NCBI RefSeq assembly: GCF_030698175.1
Contig: NZ_JAUYNT010000005.1
Span: forward strand, 1-64,000
Direction: 5' to 3'
Source: Pseudomonas sp.
Lineage (GTDB): Bacteria; Pseudomonadota; Gammaproteobacteria; Pseudomonadales; Pseudomonadaceae
Length of the DNA: 64,000 bases
This document shows, one piece after another, positions 38,396 through 47,984 of the stretch; the stretch's first letter is position 1, and every line of letters begins with the position of its first letter. A program made the translations under genes and the position numbers. The notes beneath the pieces are model-generated. The model was not told where the DNA came from and ran no database searches. It saw only the letters and a list, made by a program, of their open reading frames with translations.

Positions 38396-40339
38396 TTAGA
38401 AACGGTAGCCAAGGCTCAGTTGCACGTCCTCTTCCTGGGCTGGATATAGCGCTTGGTTGCCTGCCGCATAGAGCGTGTAGGTGGCGAAGCTGTCGTAGCG
38501 TTTGCCCGTCAGGTTGTTGACCCGCAGCTTGGCGTTGAACTGGCTGTATTGGTAATTCAAAGCGGCATTGAACAGGGTGTAGCCGCCGGCCTGCGCCAGT
38601 TCGTGAGCATCATCGCTGGAGAGGTAGCGCGGCCCGGTGTACACCGCCTCCAGATAAGCATTCAGGTCTTGAGCCAGGCGATAGTTCAGGTGAGTGCTGG
38701 CGCTGTTACGCGAGACCCATGGCACTTCGTTGCCCTGGTTAACCCCAGCCCGGTACTTGGCGTCGGTAAAGCTATATTGCCCGCCCAGGCTCAGGCGCTC
38801 GCTCAAGCTGCGCTCGGCCTCGAGCAGCAGCCCCTCGCGGCGAGTTTTGTCCAGGTTGATATTGGCGCCCCAGCCGCCATTGGCGAACGGGTCGTACATC
38901 AGCTCATCAACCAGATCGAGCCGGTACAGGCTGGCCTGATAGCGCTGGCTACCATCACTCCACTCCAGGCCGCTTTCCCAGGACACGCCGGTTTGCGCTT
39001 TGAGAAAGTTGATGCCCGGCTCAACGTAGGCATTCTCGTTGACGTTGGCCCAGCGCAGTACATCTTCGCGCTTGATAAATAGCTGGGTCTGGCGGTTGGC
39101 CTGCCAGCTCAGGCCGATGCTGCTACTGCCTTCGCGGTCGGTATGCTGCTGACTGTTGAGCTTGTTGCGATCTTCGGCTTCGCTGCTGCGGTAACCCAGG
39201 CTAAGACTCAGGCCTTGCCCTAACGGCTGGCTGAACTGGCTGTACCAGTCGCGCTGGGTTTGTAGCGCATCGCTGTTGAGAGAGGCAAAGCTGGCATAGC
39301 TGGCTTGGTAGTCGCTGCTGATATGGTCGTGGCCGAGCAGCCATTCGCTACGCCCAAGGGCATTCTCCCAGTGCGCGGTAACTCGCGGGCTGAGGCTTTC
39401 GACCCGGGTGCCATCGCGCAGCGGGCTGCCGGAAATAAAACCGACGCCGTCGGTGTCACGCAAGCTGTAGTCGAAGTCGCCGACCCAGTTTCCGTTGAGA
39501 TTTTGCTGCACGGCGAAGCGTTGCACCTGAGTCTTGTTGTCGCTCCATTCGTTGGACGTGCTGGCTTTGCGGTCTGCCCGACGCTGACTGATGGTCAGTG
39601 CACCGGGTAGGCGCAATTCATCATCCACGCTTTGGTATTCGTAGAGCGCCCAGCCGCTGTCATGTTCATAGCGCAGGCGGCCGAAGCCGTTGCTGTAGCT
39701 GGCGTTGTTGTGGTCCCGGTAGTTGTCGGCGTTGCGTGTTTCGCCGCTGAAAAAAGCTGAAAAGCCGGCGCCAAGCTGTTGAAAGGCATGCCCGCGGTAG
39801 GCTTCCAGATCGTGACTGCCCTGGCTGGTTTCAACATAAGCCTGATTGTCTTGTGGGGTGCGGGTAATGATATTGATCACCCCGCCAACCGCTTGGTCGC
39901 CATACAGCACGGTGCCGGCGCCGCGCAAAATTTCGATGCGCTCGATATTGGCCAATGGCACGCTGTTAAGGTCGGGGCCGCTGAGCGTCGGGTTATTCAA
40001 GCGCCGACCATCGACCATGACCAAGGTATTGTTGACTGAGTTTTCGCCGAAGCCGCGCAAGCTGATGGAGGCGCGATTGCCATCGCCAAGGGTGTCGCGA
40101 ACCTGTAAGCCGGCTTGGCCGCGCAGCACGTCGATGAGGTTGCTGGCCGCGCTCTTGTCAATTTCCTCGCGGCTAATCACCTGCACGCTGGCGGGGGCTG
40201 GCTGCTGCAGGGGCGTGGCGCGGGTAATCACCAGCGGTGGCAGGCTGATGGCGTCTTGTGGTTGGTCGGCTGTTTCGGCTGCAGTGGTAAGCGGCAGCAG
40301 GGCAATTGCCAGGGCCCGGCTCGTGGAATAAAGCTTCAT
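38396..40339 (-). CDS. btuB: TonB-dependent cobalamin receptor (BtuB-like)
   Basis: Encodes 647 residues. A signal peptide (MKLYSTSRALAIALLPLTTA) is followed by a TonB box-like DAISLPPLVITRATPL, a plug domain (LIDVLRGQAGLQVRDTLGDG, FGENSVNNTLVMVDGRRLNN, RIEILRGAGTVLYGDQAVGG) and a 22-strand barrel ending in aromatic LSLGYRF. It imports B12 or related compounds across the outer membrane, energised by TonB. The B12 riboswitch and a ribosome-site hairpin upstream support this substrate. It is convergent with the BtuF-like gene, 13 bases away. Confidence 0.92.
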   Translation of the reverse strand: MKLYSTSRALAIALLPLTTAAETADQPQDAISLPPLVITRATPLQQPAPASVQVISREEIDKSAASNLIDVLRGQAGLQVRDTLGDGNRASISLRGFGENSVNNTLVMVDGRRLNNPTLSGPDLNSVPLANIERIEILRGAGTVLYGDQAVGGVINIITRTPQDNQAYVETSQGSHDLEAYRGHAFQQLGAGFSAFFSGETRNADNYRDHNNASYSNGFGRLRYEHDSGWALYEYQSVDDELRLPGALTISQRRADRKASTSNEWSDNKTQVQRFAVQQNLNGNWVGDFDYSLRDTDGVGFISGSPLRDGTRVESLSPRVTAHWENALGRSEWLLGHDHISSDYQASYASFASLNSDALQTQRDWYSQFSQPLGQGLSLSLGYRSSEAEDRNKLNSQQHTDREGSSSIGLSWQANRQTQLFIKREDVLRWANVNENAYVEPGINFLKAQTGVSWESGLEWSDGSQRYQASLYRLDLVDELMYDPFANGGWGANINLDKTRREGLLLEAERSLSERLSLGGQYSFTDAKYRAGVNQGNEVPWVSRNSASTHLNYRLAQDLNAYLEAVYTGPRYLSSDDAHELAQAGGYTLFNAALNYQYSQFNAKLRVNNLTGKRYDSFATYTLYAAGNQALYPAQEEDVQLSLGYRF

Positions 40340-40345
40340 AAATAA

Positions 40346-40375
40346 TCCTCAAAAGTGGGCAGAACCTTTTGAGGA
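40346..40375 (-). promoter_or_regulatory. Shine-Dalgarno-sequestering hairpin before btuB
   Basis: TCCTCAAAAG and CTTTTGAGGA form a perfect 10-bp stem. On the minus strand the downstream arm ends in GAGGA, the ribosome-binding site 6 bases before the btuB ATG. With the riboswitch upstream, this is the likely expression platform acting on translation. Confidence 0.8.
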
Positions 40376-40474
40376 GGGCAGGGACAAGCGCAGGGTTGTG
40401 GCTTACGGATTCTAAAAGCACCGGACAGCCGCCTACGCTTGACGGTGATTGCCCTCCGCAACACCAGTCGCATC

Positions 40475-40660
40475 CACTAAGGCCGGTCTCCGGGCTGCCG
40501 ACATACCCATGCTTACCTTCCCAGGCGAACCCAGTGGTGTCTTAAGCAGGCGTTGCAATGCATCGGCTGGTGCAGATTGCACCAACGTTTGAGTTGCGGT
40601 CGGTTACCGTTGCGGGGGCAGCGCAGGCTTGGCCAAGTGGCGCACCTTCTTCCCGTTTAA
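40475..40660 (-). ncRNA. Cobalamin riboswitch
   Basis: Read on the minus strand, the region contains the cobalamin aptamer landmarks in order: CGGGAAGAAGGTGCGCC (from about 40654), CTGCCCCCGCAACGGTAA (about 40621-40604), a variable arm, ACCACTGGG with CTGGGAAGGT, and AGCCCGGAGACCGGCC (40496-40481). It precedes the btuB-like gene by about 140 bases and should reduce its expression when adenosylcobalamin is present. Ends are approximate. Confidence 0.9.
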
Positions 40661-40672
40661 AGCTGACGCTTA

Positions 40673-40812
40673 CAGGTCGTGTGAAAACTACTGCGCTCGG
40701 TTATGCGGCGTTAAAAACAGGCTCGGACTGCTCATTTACAACTCGTAAACTCCGCGTCCTCGCCTGTTTTTGCCTTGCTTAACCTTCGCTCGCTACGTTT
40801 TCACACGGCCTG
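40673..40812 (+). repeat. Nested-stem repeat, copy B (140 bp)
   Basis: Terminal inverted repeats CAGGTCGTGTGAAAA (40673-40687) and TTTTCACACGGCCTG (40798-40812) match with one mismatch and differ in sequence from copy A. The inner stem is AAAAACAGGC (40713-40722) with GCCTGTTTTT (40762-40771); the apical hairpin is TTTAC (40735-40739)/GTAAA (40745-40749). It ends 13 bases upstream of the riboswitch, where the btuB promoter would be. I see nothing in the following 172 bases to the dxs stop. Confidence 0.82.
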
Positions 40813-40984
40813 ATCCGCGCGTCGCTCACCTTGGTCGATAAAAACGACGCGCACCATAGGCTGCGAGGTCGACAAAGACAAGTGAAAGCCCTGCAAGCCG
40901 ATGTGCAACCGGTTCACGTTGCTGTGCTCTGGGGGTTGCGGCTTGGGTTGGTCGCAGCCAGCGGGTGGCCCCGCCGGCAGAATT

Positions 40985-42877
40985 TTACAGTTGGGCGAGG
41001 CGTGCCCGAATAGCGGCTTCGATACCGGCGGCATCCAGGCCGCATTCGGCGAGCATTTGCGCCGGCTTTGCGTGCTCGACATAGGCGTCGGGCAGGCCGA
41101 GATGCAGCACGGCTTTGAGCAGGTTCTCGGCGGCCAGAAACTCGCTGACCGCCGAACCTGCGCCGCCCATGATGCTGTTTTCTTCGATGGTCACCAGCAA
41201 CTCATGCTCGGCGGCCAACTGGCGCAGCAGGGCTTGATCGAGGGGTTTGACGAAGCGCATGTCGACCACTGTGGCGTTGAGATTTTCGCCAACCTTCAAG
41301 GCCTCGGCCAGTTGTACGCCAAACACCAATAAAGCGATTTTGCTGCCTTGGCGGCGAACCACGCCCTTGCCTATTTCCAGTGGCGTCAGCGCTTGCTCGA
41401 TAGTTGCGTTGGGGCCGCTGCCGCGCGGGTAGCGCACCGCCGCCGGGCCAGGGAACAGGTAGCCGGTGGTGAGCATCTGGCGCAGTTCGTTTTCATCACT
41501 GGGGGTCATGATCAGCATGCCGGGGATGCAGCGCAGGTACGACAAATCGAAGCTGCCGGCGTGGGTCGGGCCGTCTTCGCCGACTAAGCCAGCGCGGTCG
41601 ATGGCGAACAATACATCGAGGTTTTGCACCGCCACATCGTGAATCAGCTGATCGTAAGCGCGCTGCAGGAAGGTCGAATAAATCGCCACCACCGGTTTGA
41701 CGCCGTCGCAGGCCATGCCGGCGGCCAGGGTTACCGCGTGCTGCTCGGCAATCGCTACGTCAAAGTAACGCTCGGGGAAGCGCTGGCTGAAAGCGACCAG
41801 GTCCGAGCCTTCTTTCATCGCCGGGGTAATGCCGACCAGGCGCGGGTCTTGCTCGGCCATGTCGCACAACCATTGGCCAAACACGCTGCAATACTTCGGC
41901 CCGCTGACTGGCTTAGGCGTGGCTGGCGCGGCGTTGATCGGCTCCAGCTTGGTGATGGCGTGGTAGCCAATTGGGTCCAGCTCGGCGGGGCCGAAGCCTT
42001 TGCCTTTCTTGGTGCTGATATGCAGAAATTGCGGGCCGTCCAGGTCGCGCATATTGCGCAGGGTGGCCAGCAGGGTCGGCAGGTCGTGGCCGTCGATCGG
42101 GCCTATGTAGTTCCAGCCCAACTCTTCAAACAGGGTGCCGGGGACCAGCATGCCTTTGGCGTGCTCTTCGGTTTTACGGGCAATTTCCCAGGCGCCGGGC
42201 AGGCGCGAGAGGATCTTCTTGCTGCCCTCGCGCATGCTCGCGTAGGTGCGGCTGGAGAGGATTTTGGCCAGGTAATTGGACAGCCCGCCGACGTTGTTGG
42301 AGATCGACATGTCGTTGTCGTTGAGCACCACCAGCATATTGGCGCCGACATCGGAGGCGTGGTTGAGCGCCTCGAAGGCCATGCCGGCGGTCAGCGCGCC
42401 GTCACCGATCACCGCCACGGCCTTGCGTTTGCTGCCCTGGATGCGTGCGGCTATGGCCATGCCTAAGGCGGCGCTGATGCTGGTGCTGGAGTGGCCGACG
42501 CCAAAGGTGTCGTACTCGCTCTCGCTGCGCCGCGGGAAGGCGGCGATGCCGTCCTTCTGGCGCAAGCTGCCCATCTGCTCGCGCCGGCCGGTGAGGATCT
42601 TGTGCGGATAGGCCTGATGGCCAACGTCCCAGACCAGGCGATCATCGGGGGTGTCGAACACATAGTGCAGGGCGATGGTCAGCTCGATCACACCCAGCCC
42701 CGCACCAAAGTGCCCGCCGGTTTGCCCGACCGTGTACAGCAGATACTGACGCAGCTCATCCGCCAAGCCCTCCAGCTCCGCCTCGGCCAGGCGGCGCAGG
42801 CCGTCCGGCGTGCTCGCGCGGTCAAGCAGCGGCGTTACGGGGCGCTCACGGGGGATCTGGTGAAAAGTCGTCGGCAT
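40985..42877 (-). CDS. dxs: 1-deoxy-D-xylulose-5-phosphate synthase
   Basis: Encodes 630 residues from [19 protein letters not shown]; a TTG-initiated frame 11 codons longer is less likely. Dxs makes DXP from pyruvate and glyceraldehyde-3-phosphate, feeding isoprenoids, thiamine and pyridoxal. The thiamine-diphosphate site includes [18 protein letters not shown] and [10 protein letters not shown]; the transketolase part has [15 protein letters not shown] and [12 protein letters not shown]. In many Pseudomonas dxs directly follows ispA; here a divergent PAP2 gene separates them, so dxs needs its own promoter. Confidence 0.97.
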   Translation of the reverse strand: MPTTFHQIPRERPVTPLLDRASTPDGLRRLAEAELEGLADELRQYLLYTVGQTGGHFGAGLGVIELTIALHYVFDTPDDRLVWDVGHQAYPHKILTGRREQMGSLRQKDGIAAFPRRSESEYDTFGVGHSSTSISAALGMAIAARIQGSKRKAVAVIGDGALTAGMAFEALNHASDVGANMLVVLNDNDMSISNNVGGLSNYLAKILSSRTYASMREGSKKILSRLPGAWEIARKTEEHAKGMLVPGTLFEELGWNYIGPIDGHDLPTLLATLRNMRDLDGPQFLHISTKKGKGFGPAELDPIGYHAITKLEPINAAPATPKPVSGPKYCSVFGQWLCDMAEQDPRLVGITPAMKEGSDLVAFSQRFPERYFDVAIAEQHAVTLAAGMACDGVKPVVAIYSTFLQRAYDQLIHDVAVQNLDVLFAIDRAGLVGEDGPTHAGSFDLSYLRCIPGMLIMTPSDENELRQMLTTGYLFPGPAAVRYPRGSGPNATIEQALTPLEIGKGVVRRQGSKIALLVFGVQLAEALKVGENLNATVVDMRFVKPLDQALLRQLAAEHELLVTIEENSIMGGAGSAVSEFLAAENLLKAVLHLGLPDAYVEHAKPAQMLAECGLDAAGIEAAIRARLAQL

Positions 42878-43093
42878 CTGGAGTATCGCGTTCGTGGGGT
42901 AGCGGGGCAAAAGATGCGGCAGTTTACCCGAAGCATGCCAGCCAGCCCAAACAATGGATTGGCGCCAGGTGTCAGAGCTGGAGTTTTATTCGCCGGAGTG
43001 AATTGAGCGCCTGTGCTTGCAACAGTCGGCTCGAATGAATTAATAAGGCTGCTGATTTTCAACAAGAGCGGTTTCACCGCCTAAGGCTTTTGC

Positions 43094-43990
43094 ATGCCCG
43101 ATCTTTTGCAGCACCTGTTGCACAACCTCGACTGGGTGCTGCCGCTGCGCAGCGACTGGCTGACCCTGCTGATGCACGGCTTTAGCCTGCTCGGTTACGA
43201 GAAGTTCATCTTGTTCTTTCTGCCGTTGGGTTACTGGGCTTGGAATCGGCCGTTGTTCTTGCGCCTGTTTGTGTTGGTGACGATTAGCGCTTTGCTGAAT
43301 GCCTATCTGAAAGACCTTTGGCAAGATCCGCGGCCGCCGCTGGAGATGCGCTTGGATGACTTGGTGGGTGCCAGTTACGGCTTGCCGTCGGGCCACTCGC
43401 AGGTCGCGGTGGTGCTCTGGTTGTGGCTAGCCTATGAGTTGCGGCGCACCTGGGCCTGGCTGTTGTGCGTTTTTATCGTGCTGGCGATTATGTTCAGTCG
43501 GCTGTACCTGGCCGCCCATGATCTGGAGGATGTGTTGGGTGGCGGCCTGATCGGCGGCGCAACATTGATTCTGTTTGCCCAGGTGAAGGATTGGCGCTGC
43601 TGGTCGGCGGCCAATCTGCCCGGGCATTTGGTCTTGATTGTGGCCGTCGCGCTGCTGAGTTTCTTCACCTGGCCCGGCACGCCGCCCAGCTACATCCCCT
43701 TGCTTGGCGGCATGCTGATTGGCGTATTGCTGGGCAATGCCCGGCAGCCCTTTACCCCGCCCGTATTGCTATGGCAGCGGGGCGTGGTGGCGCTGATCGG
43801 TTCGCTGGCCTTTATCGCCGTGCAGATCAGTTTGAAAAAACTCGAGCCGCTGCTGGGCCTGGAGCCGTTGCTATGGCAAGGCCTGCGCGGGTTGGTGATG
43901 GGCTTGTTTGTCGGCCTGCTGATGCCGTGGCTGTTTATTCGTGCGCACATGCTAACGGCGCGCCGTGCCGGGAGTTTGCTGCGCGGCTAG
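43094..43990 (+). CDS. PAP2-family membrane phosphatase
   Basis: Encodes 298 residues. The PAP2 acid-phosphatase motifs are in order: KDLWQDPRPP, YGLPSGHSQV and SRLYLAAHDLEDVLGG, with catalytic histidines in the last two. About eight hydrophobic segments indicate an inner-membrane enzyme, perhaps acting on undecaprenyl pyrophosphate or another lipid phosphate. It stands opposite in strand between dxs and ispA, and its stop codon overlaps the ispA stop by 4 bases. Confidence 0.92.
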   Translation: MPDLLQHLLHNLDWVLPLRSDWLTLLMHGFSLLGYEKFILFFLPLGYWAWNRPLFLRLFVLVTISALLNAYLKDLWQDPRPPLEMRLDDLVGASYGLPSGHSQVAVVLWLWLAYELRRTWAWLLCVFIVLAIMFSRLYLAAHDLEDVLGGGLIGGATLILFAQVKDWRCWSAANLPGHLVLIVAVALLSFFTWPGTPPSYIPLLGGMLIGVLLGNARQPFTPPVLLWQRGVVALIGSLAFIAVQISLKKLEPLLGLEPLLWQGLRGLVMGLFVGLLMPWLFIRAHMLTARRAGSLLRG

Positions 43991-44874
43991 CTGCGCCGTT
44001 CGACGATAAAGCGCGCCAAGGCGCGCAGTGGTTCGGCACTGGCGTTGAAACCTTGCAGGGCCGCCAGTGCCTGGTCGCGCAGCTCAAGGGCATAGGCTTT
44101 GGCGGCGTCCAGGCCGAGCAGTGCTGGATAGGTGGGTTTGTCGCGGGCGATGTCGGCACCCTGGCGTTTGCCCAGGGTGGCGGTGTCGCTCTCCACATCG
44201 AGAATGTCGTCCTGCACCTGAAAAGCCAAACCAATCGCCTGGGCATAGGTGGCCAAAGCCGCCAGCGTTGCGCTGTCGGCTTTGCCGCTGGCCAGGGCGC
44301 CGAGGCTAACACTGGCTTCGATCAACGCGCCGGTTTTGTGTCTGTGCATTAACTCCAGCGCGGTTTGATCGAGCTTGTGGCCGACCGAATCCAGATCAAT
44401 CGCCTGGCCGCCGACCATGCCGGCCGGCCCGGCTGCGCGGCTCAAACAACTCAGCATGCGCAAGCGGGTGTCGGCATCCTGGGGGTTGCGCTGGCCGTCG
44501 GCGAGCACTTCGAAGGCTAGGGTTTGCAGGCCATCGCCGGCCAGAATCGCGCAGGCTTCATCAAAGGCTTTGTGGGTGGTGGGTTGGCCGCGGCGTAAAT
44601 CGTCGTCGTCCATGGCCGGCAAATCGTCATGCACCAGCGAGTAGGCGTGGATCAACTCCACCGCGCAGGCGGCGCCATCGGCTTGCGCCGCGTGGCCACC
44701 CAAAGCTTCGCAGGCGGCATACACCAGCAGCGGGCGAATGCGCTTGCCGCCGTTGACCACGCTGTAACGCATGGCCTGATACAGCCGCTCCAGCTCCGCA
44801 TATGGCGCCACCAGCAGGTCCGTCAGTGCGGCATCGGCGCGGGCTTGGCACTGCGCCTGGTAGGCGGCAATCAT
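43987..44874 (-). CDS. ispA: (2E,6E)-farnesyl diphosphate synthase
   Basis: Encodes 295 residues from [19 protein letters not shown]; an upstream extension to 44973 lies within xseB. Prenyltransferase motifs are [19 protein letters not shown] (first Asp-rich) and [14 protein letters not shown] (second Asp-rich), with [13 protein letters not shown] for diphosphate binding. It condenses IPP with DMAPP/GPP. It overlaps xseB by 4 bases, the usual xseB-ispA pairing. Confidence 0.97.
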   Translation of the reverse strand: MIAAYQAQCQARADAALTDLLVAPYAELERLYQAMRYSVVNGGKRIRPLLVYAACEALGGHAAQADGAACAVELIHAYSLVHDDLPAMDDDDLRRGQPTTHKAFDEACAILAGDGLQTLAFEVLADGQRNPQDADTRLRMLSCLSRAAGPAGMVGGQAIDLDSVGHKLDQTALELMHRHKTGALIEASVSLGALASGKADSATLAALATYAQAIGLAFQVQDDILDVESDTATLGKRQGADIARDKPTYPALLGLDAAKAYALELRDQALAALQGFNASAEPLRALARFIVERRS

Positions 44875-45113
44875 ACCGATGGCTCTGGGTCGAAGGGGAC
44901 TTGCTCCAGTTCGCCATCGCGCTCCAGCAGCAGTTGCACCTTTTGCTCGGCCTGGGCCAGGGCGGCTTGGCATTCGCGGGTCAGGCGAATGCCCTGCTCG
45001 AAAGAGCTTAGGGAGTCTTCCAGCGATAACTCGCCGTTCTCCAGGCGCTCAACCAGAACTTGCAGGTCGGCTAAGGAGTGTTCGAAATCGGCAGTGGCTT
45101 TTTTGCGGGCCAT
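44871..45113 (-). CDS. xseB: Exodeoxyribonuclease VII small subunit
   Basis: Encodes 80 residues from [19 protein letters not shown], full length for XseB; the longer frame to 45305 is not supported. Family segment [20 protein letters not shown] is clear. With XseA (not in this window) it degrades single-stranded DNA in the cytoplasm. It is followed by ispA with a 4-base overlap. Confidence 0.96.
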   Translation of the reverse strand: MARKKATADFEHSLADLQVLVERLENGELSLEDSLSSFEQGIRLTRECQAALAQAEQKVQLLLERDGELEQVPFDPEPSV

Positions 45114-45297
45114 GGTGGCTCTCTCGGCTGGCTGGAACGGGCGCGACACTAGCAGAGCGGCGCTGTGCGGGCAAATCGGCGGACCGCCAACACGCCCTGC
45201 GGCTTGCCTGTGTCGAGTGCGGCGCGAGATTCTAGACCTCACCTTGGAATATGCTGCCCTCAAGACCGCCTCCATACTCTGACGACAGGCATCCAAC

Positions 45298-46269
45298 ATG
45301 ACCATCCAATCGACCTCAATACCTCCTGCGTCCGACAGCCTGACTTATCTCAAACTATCCCTAGTGGCGATCATCTGGGGCGGCACTTTTGTGGCGGGTC
45401 GCTATATCTCCTCCGAGTCTCCCCCCATGCTATCGGCGAGCCTAAGATTCATACTTGCAGGCATCACTCTCACTCTCTTCCTGATCCTGTCCAGAAAGAT
45501 GTTCATTAAGGTCAATCGATCCCAACTATTTAAAATAATTGGCCTTGGGTTCTGCGGCATATATACCTACAACCTCTTTTTCTTTTATGGACTCCACTAC
45601 ACCACCGCATCCCGAGCGTCACTGATCGTCGCACTCAACCCTGCGGTTATGGCCATTTTTTCCTATTTGTTCTACCGGGAAAGGCTTTCTGGCATGAAGG
45701 CGTCCGGTGTCATCCTCTGCTTGCTTGGCGCGGCGGCGGTGATATTCAGCAAGTCGCCGCACACATTTCTTGCGGAGAAGAGTAACTGGCATGGTGATGC
45801 GTTAATCTTCGGATGCGTACTGAGTTGGGTGACTTATAGTGTGTTCTGCAAGAACATCGTCAAGGAGATAGGCCCCTTACATACGGTAACCTACTCTATC
45901 TGGGCCGGCGCAGGGCTACTGACGGCGACAGCAGCCGCCACAGGACAACTCAATTTAGCGACAGTGCGTGATCTATCAGCAGGCGACTTTTTTAGCCTTC
46001 TATACTTGGGCGCGATAGGGTCGGCATTGGCATACATCTGGTACTACGAGGGTATCCAGAAGATTGGTGCCACGCGAGCCGGGGTCTTTATTGCCCTTAA
46101 TCCACTAACCGCCGTCCTGCTAGGCGCGGTGTTGCTCGATGAGCAACTGACACTTGCGATGTTCATAGGTGGCGCCCTAATCATCGCGGGTATTCTTATC
46201 TGCAATAAGACGCCCGCGGGCGACCGGCGCCAAAGGCTTCTGCCACAAAGGTCAGGGCGGCCAAACTGA
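45298..46269 (+). CDS. EamA-family DMT exporter, atypical codon use
   Basis: Encodes 323 residues with ten hydrophobic segments and two EamA halves ([20 protein letters not shown]; then [20 protein letters not shown]). Such proteins export amino acids or other metabolites; the substrate is unknown. Codon use is visibly more A/T-rich than neighbours, with many ATA, CTA, AGA and TCG codons, suggesting acquisition from elsewhere. It lies alone between xseB and ppa and converges on the ppa terminator. Confidence 0.92.
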   Translation: MTIQSTSIPPASDSLTYLKLSLVAIIWGGTFVAGRYISSESPPMLSASLRFILAGITLTLFLILSRKMFIKVNRSQLFKIIGLGFCGIYTYNLFFFYGLHYTTASRASLIVALNPAVMAIFSYLFYRERLSGMKASGVILCLLGAAAVIFSKSPHTFLAEKSNWHGDALIFGCVLSWVTYSVFCKNIVKEIGPLHTVTYSIWAGAGLLTATAAATGQLNLATVRDLSAGDFFSLLYLGAIGSALAYIWYYEGIQKIGATRAGVFIALNPLTAVLLGAVLLDEQLTLAMFIGGALIIAGILICNKTPAGDRRQRLLPQRSGRPN

Positions 46270-46443
46270 CGGGGGCTAATGCAGGTCTGGTCGAAGTGAA
46301 GTCAGTGAGTTGCCGAGCTATGGCTACCGTCGCGTCTGGGGCTTGCTGCGTCGTTGGTGTGGCGTCGGTCAATCTAAAGGGGGTCTATCGCGTCATGCGC
46401 GATCACCAGTTGCTGCTTGAGCGACGTTTTTTCCGGGCAATAA

Positions 46444-46468
46444 AAAAACCGGCTTGTGGCCGGTTTTT
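46444..46468. terminator. Terminator of ppa (bidirectional)
   Basis: AAAAACCGGC and GCCGGTTTTT are perfect 10-base arms around TTGTG. The A/T tails suit termination of ppa on the minus strand and of the DMT gene on the plus strand. The preceding 170 bases after the DMT stop show nothing I can name. Confidence 0.92.
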
Positions 46469-46484
46469 AGGGGGTGGGTTTGGC

Positions 46485-47012
46485 TTATTTTTGGTAAGCC
46501 GCAACCGCCTTTAAAATCTCGCTGCGGGCTGCATCGGCATTGCCCCAGCCTTCAACTTTGACCCATTTGCCTTTCTCGAGATCTTTGTAGTTCTCGAAGA
46601 AGTGCTTGATTTGCTCCAGCAGCAGGGCTGGCAGGTCGGTGTATTCCTTGATGTCCACATACAGCTGGCTCAGCTTGTCGTGGGGTACGGCGATCAGCTT
46701 GGCGTCGCCACCGGCTTCGTCGGTCATGTGCAGCACGCCGATTGGGCGGGCGCGTACTACCGAGCCTGGGGCTACTGGGTAAGGCGTTACCACCAGCACG
46801 TCGAGGGCGTCGCCGTCGTCGGCCAGGGTGTTGGGGATGTAGCCGTAGTTGGCCGGGTAGAACATCGGCGTGGCCATGAAACGGTCGACGAACAGGCAGT
46901 CGGTGTCTTTGTCGATTTCATACTTGATCGGCGCGTGATTGGCCGGGATTTCGACAACTACGTAAATGTCGTTTGGCAGGTCTTTACCTGCTGGAACCTT
47001 GCTGTAGCTCAT
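46485..47012 (-). CDS. ppa: Inorganic pyrophosphatase
   Basis: Encodes 175 residues from [19 protein letters not shown], with GGGAGTCACCT just upstream. It is a soluble family I pyrophosphatase; the signature [10 protein letters not shown] holds the metal-binding aspartates, and [20 protein letters not shown] is typical. It hydrolyses diphosphate from biosynthetic reactions. It is monocistronic, with its own terminator. Confidence 0.98.
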   Translation of the reverse strand: MSYSKVPAGKDLPNDIYVVVEIPANHAPIKYEIDKDTDCLFVDRFMATPMFYPANYGYIPNTLADDGDALDVLVVTPYPVAPGSVVRARPIGVLHMTDEAGGDAKLIAVPHDKLSQLYVDIKEYTDLPALLLEQIKHFFENYKDLEKGKWVKVEGWGNADAARSEILKAVAAYQK

Positions 47013-47087
47013 AGGTGACTCCCAGGGATGGGCCAAAAAAGTGGCCGGATTATAGGCATATTCCTGCGCCGTTGCTACGCCGGCGGC

Positions 47088-47906
47088 CTACGCCTTTGGT
47101 CTTGTGTTGTGTAAAGGCTGCTCTGTGGCGACTTGTTGTTGGCGCGCCAGTGGGTCTTGGCGGTAAAACAGGCGCAGTTGCGCATACACCTGCGGGTAGG
47201 CGGCGCTGAGTAAATCGGGGGCGCTGAAGAAATACTCGCTGCACACGGCAAAGAACTCGGCCGGATTTTCGCCGGCGTAGGCATCAATCGGCGGTTCGGC
47301 GTGGGGATGCTGATCGAGCTGGGCATTCAGCTGCTCGTAGGCCGCTTGCATCACCTGCGCCCATTCGGCCTGGCGCATGTCGGCGTGCAGCGGCGGCAAA
47401 CCATTGGCCGAGCCGTTGAGCATGTCGAGTTTGTGCGCCAACTCATGGATCACCAGGTTGTAGCCATCCCACTGACCGCTCTGCAGTACGCCGGGCCAGG
47501 CCAGGATTACCGGGCCTTGCAGCCAGGCTTCGCCGCTGTGCTCGCCGGCCCATTCGTGCACCACGCCGCTGGCATCGCGATGCTGCTGGGGGCTGCGAAA
47601 GTCGTCGGGGTACAGGACTATCTCGTGAAAGCCCTGGTACCAGTCCAGATCGGCCAAGTGCAGCAACGGCAGCTCGGCCAGTGCCGCCAGATGCAGACGA
47701 CCTTCATCGTTCATGCTGATGCCGGGCAGGGTGGTGAGGCGCTTGGCGTGCAAAAACAATACGGCACGCTCACGCAGACGCTGCTCGTCGCTGGCGCTGA
47801 GGCCGTCAAGAATCGGTAATTGTTGGCGGACCTTGGCCCAGGTGGCGGCGCTGACGGGGTTGTTGCGCAGTGTGCGGCGCTGGCGCCAGGCCTTGAATGA
47901 CCACAT
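47088..47906 (-). CDS. mtfA: MtfA-like zinc metallopeptidase (M90)
   Basis: Encodes 272 residues from MWSFKAWRQRRTLRNNPVS. The metal site is NLVIHELAHKLDMLNG (HExxH), with a second conserved ENPAEFFAVCSEYFF supplying a further ligand. E. coli MtfA binds the Mlc repressor and so modulates glucose PTS expression; Pseudomonas lacks that exact circuit, so the role here is uncertain. Length matches the family. The ATG two codons after an in-frame TTG was chosen. Confidence 0.92.
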   Translation of the reverse strand: MWSFKAWRQRRTLRNNPVSAATWAKVRQQLPILDGLSASDEQRLRERAVLFLHAKRLTTLPGISMNDEGRLHLAALAELPLLHLADLDWYQGFHEIVLYPDDFRSPQQHRDASGVVHEWAGEHSGEAWLQGPVILAWPGVLQSGQWDGYNLVIHELAHKLDMLNGSANGLPPLHADMRQAEWAQVMQAAYEQLNAQLDQHPHAEPPIDAYAGENPAEFFAVCSEYFFSAPDLLSAAYPQVYAQLRLFYRQDPLARQQQVATEQPLHNTRPKA

Positions 47907-47984
47907 AAACAAGGCTTCTCGGGGAGCGGGCGCGGTTAAGTCGGCGAGCTGCTGGCCGGCGCGGGGCCGGCCAGTGGAGGGGGG

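Noticed and set aside
43591..44352. A 253-codon plus-strand frame across the PAP2 3' end and ispA
   Set aside because: It overlaps two well-supported genes and translates into Gly/Arg/Ala-rich sequence without family features.
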